From Oscillospiraceae bacterium (lineage in GTDB: Bacteria > Bacillota > Clostridia > Oscillospirales > Oscillospiraceae): a stretch of 9,058 nt of DNA. Of the stretch, positions 1-4,808 are shown piece by piece. The DNA is taken from the NCBI GenBank assembly GCA_009786775.1, contig WQRL01000050.1, forward strand, positions 1 to 9,058. Reading direction: 5' to 3'. The notes under the pieces are model-generated. The model was not told the DNA's origin. It saw only the letters and a program-made list of their open reading frames with translations, and ran no database searches. Positions within the stretch are counted from its first letter, which is position 1; each line of letters begins with the position of its first letter. The translations under genes and the position numbers were made by a program.

Positions 1-79
1 ATGTCCCTGCATTTTTAGTATATGCTGCTCATGAAAAAAGTCAAGCCTGTTAGAAAATTTCGTTGCTGCTGCCGCCGAA

Positions 80-240
80 GGCATACGCCGGACACGGGCA
101 AATGCTCTGTGAAAAAGTGGGGCGGCCTTCGTCAGTCACGTCTACTCTGGCATAGGCTTGAAACCATAGACGAAATTTGTGTTCCAGGACTGCGGCCGCC
201 CCACTTTCCCCCAGAGCACCCGCCCGTATTCGGCTGCCCG
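80..240 (+). repeat. Dispersed ~150 bp palindromic repeat, copy 1
   Basis: First of three related copies (others at 4358-4514 and, inverted, 7344-7501). The core at 87-234 starts GCCGGACACGGGC and ends with its inverted counterpart GCCCGTATTCGGC. The arms pair imperfectly over about 44 bp through the shared blocks TGCTCTG and AGTGGGGCGGCC. The interior is not palindromic, so the copy has a direction: GGCCTTCGTCAGTCACG follows the left arm and TTGTGTTCC precedes the right arm. Outer limits are soft by several bases, and no clear target-site duplication was seen. It contains no convincing gene; the reading frame across 22-267 is an accident of the repeat. A promoter starts 14 bp after its end. 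It may be a MITE, a REP-like element or a structured RNA; the sequence alone does not decide. Confidence 0.85.
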
Positions 241-247
241 GTGAAAT

Positions 248-276
248 TTGACGAAACGGGCCCTTGAAGGTATACT
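248..276 (+). promoter_or_regulatory. Sigma-A promoter for the small ORF at 305
   Basis: TTGACG at 248-253 and TATACT at 271-276 are separated by exactly 17 bp, close to the housekeeping consensus. Transcription would begin near 283, giving a leader of about 22 nt before the ATG at 305. The promoter lies immediately downstream of repeat copy 1. Confidence 0.7.
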
Positions 277-304
277 GAGCCGTATGAATAAATAAAGAGT
301 GAGC

Positions 305-661
305 ATGATGTCAAACTTTGCAAGCAATATTGCTCTTGCATTTGATGCTTTTAGGGATTTGGTCGCCATGATAGATGTGGTCGAGCCATACTTTGACGAT
401 ATGACTGAGGGAGCAAACTTTTCTGACTATGTATATCGCAGAAACCACATAAGAGTTGCAATTAGGAAGGATGGGAATATAATTAGTTTCTTTCCTCTAG
501 GTAGCTACACACCAAATTTCTTTCCTGAAAAATTAAAAGAAGTAGCTTTGTCGGCCGAGCCTTATTTAATTACTGCACCTGAAATCAAGATGCATGATAG
601 CAAAGACCCTGAAGTTCAGGCTCGAATTAAAGGTAATAGCAATGTCAGCAGATCATTATAA
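305..661 (+). CDS. Small acidic protein of unknown function (118 aa)
   Basis: The family is not recognised. The start is taken as ATG 305 (or the adjacent ATG 308), because AAAGAG at 294-299 gives sensible ribosome spacing; a GTG at 299 would overlap that site. The protein is soluble, with no signal peptide or membrane segment. It has a helical, acidic N-terminal part (DVVEPYFDDMTEG) and a central basic/aromatic stretch (YVYRRNHIRVAIRKDG). The C-terminal block SAEPYLITAPEIKMHDSKD recurs, diverged, in the ORF at 642-791, which is in another reading frame. The last residues (NSNVSRSL) may therefore be an out-of-frame tail, and the gene may be a frame-shifted remnant of a longer protein. It has its own promoter and precedes fic by about 260 bp. 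A role as a partner or antitoxin of Fic is only a positional guess. Confidence 0.55.
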   Translation: MMSNFASNIALAFDAFRDLVAMIDVVEPYFDDMTEGANFSDYVYRRNHIRVAIRKDGNIISFFPLGSYTPNFFPEKLKEVALSAEPYLITAPEIKMHDSKDPEVQARIKGNSNVSRSL

Positions 662-791
662 TAGAGGGGCTCCGGAGCTTCTCATGTATGACAGTAAAGA
701 CTCTGAAACTCAAGCCAGAAGAGCCGCTACATTTGCCCATTGGTCTCTCACAGAACACTATCGTACAAGTGACATGAGCAAGTGGGTTTAG
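642..791 (+). CDS. Small ORF, diverged copy of the preceding gene's C-terminus (49 aa)
   Basis: ATG 642 follows AAAGG at 629-633 with 8 nt spacing, so independent translation is possible, overlapping the end of the upstream ORF by 20 bp. The first residues, SADHYNRGAPELLMYDSKD, align with SAEPYLITAPEIKMHDSKD of the upstream ORF, sharing SA..Y...APE....DSKD. At DNA level the copy is offset by 94 bp, which is not a multiple of three and puts it in a different frame. It continues with a tail lacking in the first copy (ATFAHWSLTEHYRTSDMSKWV in part). It is either a genuine small gene or the 3' end of a frame-shifted longer gene. Function unknown. Confidence 0.4.
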   Translation: MSADHYNRGAPELLMYDSKDSETQARRAATFAHWSLTEHYRTSDMSKWV

Positions 792-863
792 CTGTGTTAT
801 AAATTAAACGAAAGCGATGATGACTATATGAGCGCGAGAGAAGAACGAAGGTTTTTCAAACAA

Positions 864-892
864 TTGCGCTGAGTGCTAAAATAGCGTATAAT
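864..892 (+). promoter_or_regulatory. Sigma-A promoter for fic
   Basis: TTGCGC at 864-869 and a perfect TATAAT at 887-892 are separated by 17 bp. Transcription would start near 899, about 20 nt ahead of the ATG at 921. This suggests that fic is transcribed separately from the small ORFs before it. Confidence 0.75.
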
Positions 893-920
893 AGACGGGA
901 TGAAAGGTGGCGGATACCTT

Positions 921-1730
921 ATGTTTCAGAGTGAATACACACCTCTCGCGCCGAATCAGGATTTGGAAAAGCGAAAGAGATATTGGGAGATTGGAAAAGG
1001 CTTGCAGGCTGTCGATGGGTTGCAGACTTCGACGTATCTTGAAACTATTATCGCAGACACCCTGGTCAATAAATATAGTACAGAACAAGCTGCTGAGATG
1101 GTATACAGCCATTATGCAGCTATGGATTTTGAGAGTGCGGAATATGAGCACAAAGAAGCAGACATAGTGGCTGCGCGTATTGCGGTTTGTCTGGAGAGGG
1201 AGGATTTTAAGTTATCTCCGGTTACACTTAAAGTAATCCATAGGGAGCTATTTCAAGATGTGCTTCCGTTTAAGTGGGTGGGTGAATACCGTACAGAAAA
1301 TCTGTCTAAAAAAGAATCGGTACTGGGCGGTGCCACTATGACCTATAGCGACTACAGGGCGATTGCTGAGTATTTGCACTACGATTTTGACATTGAGCAA
1401 AGTGCAGGGTATAACACGCCTTTTGAGGAAGCGGATGTTCACAAATTTGCCAAGTTCATTTCGGCAATTTGGCAGGCGCATCCATTTCGCGAGGGCAACA
1501 CTCGGACAATCTCGACATTTGCGATCAAGTATCTTCGCACAATGGGGGTGCAGGTTGACAATGCTCCTTTCGAGAAGTATAGCAAGTGGTTTCGTGACGC
1601 TCTCGTCCGTGCAAACCACACCGATGCGCAAAACAGTATCCGGCCAAATGTTTCATATCTAAACAAATTTTTTGAAAACCTCATTTTGGGTACAGGGCAT
1701 GATTTGCAGGCACTTGATTTGCAAGGATAA
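921..1730 (+). CDS. Fic-domain protein, probable AMP/NMP transferase (269 aa)
   Basis: Fic enzymes transfer AMP or a related nucleotide moiety from a nucleotide onto a hydroxyl of a target protein. The catalytic signature HPFREGNTR is complete at residues 187-195: His187 is the catalytic base and the acidic residue plus GN hold the metal and phosphates. The active site therefore looks intact. Upstream, GEYRTENLSKKES and GGATMTYSDYRAI fit the Fic target-binding flap region, and LVRANHTDAQNSI follows the motif. The start is ATG 921 because AAAGGTGG (903-910) sits 10 nt before it; the ATG at 900 lies at the transcription start and would overlap that ribosome site. The N-terminal 110 residues are helical. 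They carry SxxxE at residues 37-41 (STYLE), faintly like the inhibitory (S/T)xxxE(G/N) helix of self-regulated Fic proteins, but with T in the last position. No secretion signal is seen. It may be a toxin-antitoxin toxin or a housekeeping regulator; the target is unknown. Confidence 0.92.
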   Translation: MFQSEYTPLAPNQDLEKRKRYWEIGKGLQAVDGLQTSTYLETIIADTLVNKYSTEQAAEMVYSHYAAMDFESAEYEHKEADIVAARIAVCLEREDFKLSPVTLKVIHRELFQDVLPFKWVGEYRTENLSKKESVLGGATMTYSDYRAIAEYLHYDFDIEQSAGYNTPFEEADVHKFAKFISAIWQAHPFREGNTRTISTFAIKYLRTMGVQVDNAPFEKYSKWFRDALVRANHTDAQNSIRPNVSYLNKFFENLILGTGHDLQALDLQG

Positions 1731-1741
1731 TTGGGCTGGAA

Positions 1742-1808
1742 AAGGCTGAAAAAGCAAGGTGGCGCAGGCAGTGTTTCTTTTGATGGAGCACAGCCTTTGT
1801 TGTTTTGC
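1742..1808 (+). terminator. Weak possible terminator after fic
   Basis: AAAGGCTG at 1742-1749 can pair with CAGCCTTT at 1791-1798, followed by the U-rich TGTTGTTTTG. The loop is long (about 41 nt) and the stem only 8 bp, so this is a tentative call. Confidence 0.25.
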
Positions 1809-1850
1809 TGCGAGTTGTTCAAAATTTATACATAAATTGGACGGTACTCC

Positions 1851-1879
1851 TTGCATAACAATTGCGCTTCTGGTAGAAT
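1851..1879 (+). promoter_or_regulatory. Probable promoter for the BTAD regulator
   Basis: TTGCAT at 1851-1856 and TAGAAT at 1874-1879 are 17 bp apart. The spacer contains ACAATTGCGCT, part of a 12 bp word (1857-1868) that also overlaps the -35 box of the fic promoter (859-870). Transcription would start near 1886, leaving a leader of about 50 nt. Confidence 0.55.
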
Positions 1880-1935
1880 ATTAAAAAGAGGAAGAAGCCG
1901 TGGCACCTTAAAGGCATCATTGATTTGTTGCGTTT

Positions 1936-3141
1936 TTGAGGACGGGGGTAATCAAAATTAGCTTAGATAGTGTGCAAATTAGAGTAGAAACGCTGGGCGG
2001 ATTTGCGATCGTCGACGGCAGAAACCGTATCATTGAACAGGAAAAGAGATCCTCGAAAACCTGGAAAATGCTACAATACCTTGTCACGCACCGACATAAA
2101 ATAGTGACGCAGGAAGAGCTGGCCGACGTGTTTTGCGAAGAGGACAACATGGAAAGTGCGGGCAGCGCACTGCGGACGATTGTATACCGTGCGCGGACTG
2201 CGCTTGCAAAGGCCGGCCTGTCCTGCGCAGATTCACTCATACTCACTAAAGGCGGGGGGTACTCCTGGAACACGGAAATAAACTGCGCAGTCGATATCGA
2301 AGAGTTTGAAACGTACTACAAGAGCGCAGGTACAATCGTTGAAGAGGAAACCCGCCTTGAGATGCTTTTGCGCGCCTGTGAGCTGTACAGGGGCGATTTT
2401 CTGCCAAACTCCGTCGGCGAACTGTGGGTCATGCCCCTGTCGCGTTTTTACCGTTCTATGTACATAAGCTGCGCACTGGACGCCCTCAAGCTGCTTGGCC
2501 AGTTCGGCCGTAATGTGGAAGCTGAGAAGCTATGTGCCAAGGCTCTATATATCGACCCTTTTGACGAAAGAATTATCGAATACCATCTCAAAGTGCTCAT
2601 AGCACAGAGTAAGTTTAGCGATGCCCACGATGAATATAAGCGTGTTGAGGCTATGTTCTTTGATGTTTTAGGTGTGAGCTTTTCAGAGAACTTGCGGGCG
2701 CTCTACGCCGTGATTCACAAACCGGAGATGCAGCTGGGAATGACTCTGGACAATTTGCTGGAAAGCTGGCTCAAGGATGCAAACTTTCCCGGAGCGTACT
2801 ACTGCGACCTCAGCGAGTTTAAGACATTTGTGCAAATTGAAGCGCGCTCAGTTCCGCGCAGTGGGCAATCGACATACATAGTAATGTTTGAAACAAAGCA
2901 CGATGCGGATATAAGAAGCGCGGGAGCCATGAAGCAGCTAGGCATAATTATACCTAAAAACCTTAGGATGGGCGATTTATACACCAGGTCTGGCCCGAGT
3001 CAGTACCTGCTGATGCTAAATAGCCTCACCTATGAGGACTGCAAAATGTTGGTAAATAGGATTATGCATGATTTGGATTCAAAATATCTCCCCAAGGTCA
3101 CAGGCACAACAATAAAAGCCCTCGCGCCGCTACTGTCGTGA
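1936..3141 (+). CDS. BTAD (SARP-like) transcriptional regulator with degenerate C-terminal domain
   Basis: A cytoplasmic DNA-binding regulator of about 401 residues. Residues ~14-115 (VETLGGFAIVDG through TKGGGYSWN) match the OmpR/SARP-type winged-helix fold. Residues ~115-265 (AVDIEEFETYY, ACELYRGDFLP, EKLCAKALYIDPFDERI) match the bacterial transcriptional activator (BTAD) domain, built of TPR-like helices. Residues ~280-395 (YYCDLSEFKTFVQIEARS, MGDLYTRSGPSQYLLML) resemble a GGDEF-type cyclase fold without a GGDEF motif, probably a non-catalytic sensor or dimer module. SARP proteins usually activate nearby genes by binding direct repeats next to the -10 box, and suitable repeats occur just after this gene and ahead of the MPQTG gene. 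The start is uncertain: TTG 1936 opens the frame but has a poor ribosome site. GTG 1972 would remove only 12 residues. A purine-rich GAGGACGGGGG at 1938-1948 precedes a non-standard ATT at 1957. No phosphoacceptor domain is present. Confidence 0.88.
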   Translation: MRTGVIKISLDSVQIRVETLGGFAIVDGRNRIIEQEKRSSKTWKMLQYLVTHRHKIVTQEELADVFCEEDNMESAGSALRTIVYRARTALAKAGLSCADSLILTKGGGYSWNTEINCAVDIEEFETYYKSAGTIVEEETRLEMLLRACELYRGDFLPNSVGELWVMPLSRFYRSMYISCALDALKLLGQFGRNVEAEKLCAKALYIDPFDERIIEYHLKVLIAQSKFSDAHDEYKRVEAMFFDVLGVSFSENLRALYAVIHKPEMQLGMTLDNLLESWLKDANFPGAYYCDLSEFKTFVQIEARSVPRSGQSTYIVMFETKHDADIRSAGAMKQLGIIIPKNLRMGDLYTRSGPSQYLLMLNSLTYEDCKMLVNRIMHDLDSKYLPKVTGTTIKALAPLLS

Positions 3142-3167
3142 CCATGTTGTGACATAAGCGTTGTAAT
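3136..3167 (+). promoter_or_regulatory. SARP-like promoter for the 3354 gene (site A)
   Basis: Two direct heptamers, TCGTGAC (3136-3142) and TTGTGAC (3147-3153), are 11 bp apart and followed after exactly 8 bp by TGTAAT (3162-3167), a one-mismatch -10 box. There is no good -35 box. This is the arrangement described for SARP-activated promoters, in which the repeats replace the -35 region. The first heptamer overlaps the stop codon of the BTAD gene. Transcription would start near 3174, leaving a leader of about 180 nt before the ATG at 3354. Assigning the BTAD protein as the binder is inference. Confidence 0.5.
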
Positions 3168-3353
3168 GTTATGTCTAGTACAGCGGTTTTGAAACAACTC
3201 CACAAAGATTGCGGCAGATTTACTTGCCTGGCGAGGTGAAAAAACGCAGTAATATCAGCCTGTTGCGAAGGATGTAAGACAGTGCGGGGCACTATATGAA
3301 GAAGCTGTTGCAGGGCGTGGCGCTCTGCGCAGGCCGAAAGGGGAGCGGAGAAA

Positions 3354-3611
3354 ATGAATGAGACGGCATTTAAGGTTGTTCAAGGGGGGCCGAAACCAAT
3401 GATGGTTGTGAGGGATGGACCGGGGGCATCAAGGTGTACATTTGAGATCTCCGTCAAATTCCAGCAGAACTCAAGCTGGCAAGGCCAGATTCTTTGGGCG
3501 GAGAAGAACATGAAACAGAACTTTAGGAGTGTTTTAGAGATGCTCAGGCTTATGGATGAGGCCCTCACCGACGGCGCACCGAAGTCGTGCGGCTGGGAGG
3601 ATAAAGAATAA
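3354..3611 (+). CDS. Small conserved-type protein of unknown function (85 aa)
   Basis: The start ATG 3354 is preceded by the purine-rich GGAGCGGAG at 3342-3350. The protein is soluble, with no signal peptide. A central core, TFEISVKFQQNSSWQGQILW, predicts two beta strands joined by NSSWQG. It leads into the amphipathic helix KQNFRSVLEMLRLMDEAL. From memory, small Clostridia proteins with a beta-strand/SWQG/FRSxLEMLxLMDEAL pattern exist, but I know of no assigned function. It follows the BTAD regulator on the same strand after 212 bp and has a SARP-like promoter of its own, so it is a likely target of that regulator. The strong palindrome at 3615-3642 ends the unit. Confidence 0.75.
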   Translation: MNETAFKVVQGGPKPMMVVRDGPGASRCTFEISVKFQQNSSWQGQILWAEKNMKQNFRSVLEMLRLMDEALTDGAPKSCGWEDKE

Positions 3612-3614
3612 CTG

Positions 3615-3642
3615 ACACGGGCGGCCAGCTGGCCGCCCGTGT
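3615..3642 (+). terminator. Strong palindrome, probable terminator between convergent genes
   Basis: A perfect 28 bp palindrome, with arms ACACGGGCGGCCAG and CTGGCCGCCCGTGT, starts 4 bp after the stop codon of the 85 aa gene and 38 bp before the stop of the convergent minus-strand gene. In RNA it would form a very GC-rich stem of about 12 bp. Only a short T-run (GTTT) follows on the plus strand, so it may block transcription or protect 3' ends in both directions rather than be a classic intrinsic terminator. Confidence 0.6.
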
Positions 3643-3679
3643 TTGCGTAAGTGCCTTAAATGCCCTTGTTTAGATGCCT

Positions 3680-4210
3680 TTATGTTATATCGGCCTTGCA
3701 ATGGGGGCATCTGTAATAATCAAAGTCCATTTCCTTGTCGCAGAAAGGGCATAATTTCTTGGGGATGCCATCCTCGCCAATCAATATTTCTTCCTCAATA
3801 TTAACCCGCTTTACTTTGCTTTCCGGGTCAAGGAATGTGTTCATGAGAAAGACGGCCTTGGGTGCATGTTTTTCCTCAACGTAAATAGATTGGGTTTCCG
3901 TGAGATTGCGCTGCCCGTCCCGGGGCTTGACCTCAATATAATAGGGGATGCTCTCGTCATCAAGAATATCATGTACCCATGTTCTCTGGCGTATGGTTGT
4001 TTCAGTCAGGTAGATGCCCGGTGAGATTTCATAAATTTTTACAAGCCCATCAGGGTTGTCTGCGTCAATCGTGGATTTGGCCCAGCGTTCAGGATGGGAA
4101 AAAGCGGCGTGGTTGTCAAGGGTTTTGTCGTGGTTGTGCAGGTGATGTTTGCTGTCATTGCCGCTTAATGTCTTATCGTCAGCGTGGTGCTTGCCAAATG
4201 GAAATTTCAT
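3680..4210 (-). CDS. His-rich N-terminus, C-terminal zinc-ribbon protein (176 aa)
   Basis: The function is not recognised. The C-terminus has paired CxxC motifs, CPFC (Cys154, Cys157) and CPHC (Cys168, Cys171), 10 residues apart: a typical short zinc ribbon. Residues ~7-41 are rich in His and Asp (KHH, KHHLHNHDK, DNHAAFSHPERW; about ten His), probably disordered and able to bind metal. The middle (GLVKIYEISPGIYLTETTIRQRTW, in part, then YYIEVKPRDGQRNL) looks like a beta-rich globular domain. There is no signal peptide or membrane segment. The start is ATG 4210 rather than ATG 4216: AGGAGGG at 4218-4224 lies 7 nt before 4210 but only 1 nt before 4216. It has its own promoter at 4279-4307, points away from the MPQTG gene, and is convergent with the 85 aa gene. 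Zinc ribbons of this kind serve in nucleic-acid or protein binding; which applies here is open. Confidence 0.8.
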   Translation of the reverse strand: MKFPFGKHHADDKTLSGNDSKHHLHNHDKTLDNHAAFSHPERWAKSTIDADNPDGLVKIYEISPGIYLTETTIRQRTWVHDILDDESIPYYIEVKPRDGQRNLTETQSIYVEEKHAPKAVFLMNTFLDPESKVKRVNIEEEILIGEDGIPKKLCPFCDKEMDFDYYRCPHCKADIT

Positions 4211-4278
4211 AGCCATACCCTCCTGAGTGCCTGCCTAGGGCAATGCCCTGTGGCTTGCGCATGTATCTTATTTAAGTA

Positions 4279-4307
4279 ATTATATCTCAGATAGGGCGTT
4301 ATTACAA
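4279..4307 (-). promoter_or_regulatory. Sigma-A promoter for the zinc-ribbon gene
   Basis: Read on the minus strand, TTGTAA (4307-4302) and a perfect TATAAT (4284-4279) are separated by 17 bp. Transcription would start near 4272, giving a leader of about 60 nt. This leader contains the small inverted repeat AGGGCA-A-TGCCCT at 4237-4249 (plus-strand reading). Two direct TGTGTAC words 10 bp apart (4326-4332 and 4336-4342) lie upstream of the -35 box. Confidence 0.7.
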
Positions 4308-4357
4308 TTAAAAAAATGAATAAACTGTGTACGATTGTGTACAAACATGAATATAAA

Positions 4358-4514
4358 ACCATCCGTCGGGCATGGGTGCTGCTCTGTGAAAAAGTGAGGC
4401 GGCCTTCGTCAGTCACGTCTACATTGGGTAAGGCTTGGCAGCATGGGCAAAATTTGTGTTCCAGGACTGCGGCCGCCCCGCGTTCCCTCAGAGCAGCACC
4501 CGTGCCCGACTGGT
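4358..4514 (+). repeat. Dispersed ~150 bp palindromic repeat, copy 2
   Basis: Same family and orientation as copy 1. The core at 4365-4510 begins GTCGGGCATGGG and ends CCCGTGCCCGAC. The ends extend to ACCATCC on the left and TGGT on the right, and comparison with copy 3 supports this extension. The interior blocks GGCCTTCGTCAGTCACG and TTGTGTTCCAGGACTGCGG are identical to copy 1. Both arms carry GGGTGCTGCTCTG where copy 3 has GGGCAGGTGCTCTG, so the arms have changed together. It sits between the divergent zinc-ribbon and MPQTG genes. The reading frame 4316-4624 crossing it shows no coding character. Confidence 0.85.
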
Positions 4515-4645
4515 CTGGGAGCGTAATAAATGGGCTCATCAAGAAGTTAATCCGAGATTTGTTTGCTGACAGGCTAGTTGCGCTTTATGGCTGCAATGTA
4601 AAATATTTTGTGCGGCTTGGCTGAATAAGCATATTATTGAATATT

Positions 4646-4657
4646 TGACGTACGTCA
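4646..4657. promoter_or_regulatory. Perfect 12 bp palindrome TGACGTACGTCA, possible operator
   Basis: A perfect inverted repeat 24 bp upstream of the GTGAC heptamers ahead of the MPQTG gene. It contains TGAC in both directions, and GTCACA at 4654-4659 is the reverse complement of the TGTGAC words downstream. It may be a further binding site for the same regulator or an unrelated operator. Confidence 0.35.
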
Positions 4658-4680
4658 CACGTACATAAAAATGCCTTTAT

Positions 4681-4711
4681 TTGTGACTTTAATGTGACAA
4701 ATCCCTATAAT
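4681..4711 (+). promoter_or_regulatory. SARP-like promoter for the MPQTG gene (site B)
   Basis: Direct heptamers TTGTGAC (4681-4687) and ATGTGAC (4692-4698) are 11 bp apart, with a perfect TATAAT at 4706-4711 after 7 bp. The arrangement copies site A at 3136-3167, and both -10 boxes are followed by GTT. Transcription would start near 4718, giving a leader of about 90 nt. A second pair of identical words, TGCGTGAC at 4732-4739 and 4743-4750, also 11 bp apart, lies just downstream of that start. Confidence 0.5.
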
Positions 4712-4729
4712 GTTTAGGGATTTGTTTTT
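4697..4729 (+). terminator. Terminator-like hairpin enclosing a -10 box
   Basis: ACAAATCCCTA (4697-4707) and TAGGGATTTGT (4715-4725) form an 11 bp stem with a 7 nt loop, followed by TTTT. This is the form of an intrinsic terminator, but no plus-strand gene precedes it for over 1 kb. The TATAAT of site B straddles its left arm and loop. It could shield the MPQTG gene from read-through, or the palindrome could be an operator over the -10 box. Confidence 0.5.
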
Positions 4730-4808
4730 GCTGCGTGACATATGCGTGACGAAATGAGAGTATCGTTGGGATATAAATTGAAACGGGAAATTTTTGGAGG
4801 TGTTCAAA

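Noticed and set aside
124..145. CRISPR-like repeats from the exact blocks shared by the three repeat copies
   Set aside because: The copies are kilobases apart, palindromic and differ in orientation, with no regular short spacers and no cas genes.
22..267. 81 aa plus-strand reading frame over the first repeat
   Set aside because: It lies almost entirely on the palindromic repeat; its Arg/Cys/Pro composition follows the repeat DNA, and no ribosome site precedes it.
3168..3353. Possible riboswitch or small RNA in the long leader before 3354
   Set aside because: I looked for c-di-GMP-type and other conserved cores and a clear hairpin ladder and found no recognisable pattern.
3296..3361. 21 aa ORF (MKKLLQGVALCAGRKGSG start) overlapping the start of the 85 aa gene
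   Set aside because: It could be a leader peptide but has no clear ribosome site; too short to support.
4316..4624. 102 aa plus-strand reading frame across repeat copy 2
   Set aside because: Most of it is the repeat; there is no ribosome site and no plausible protein character.
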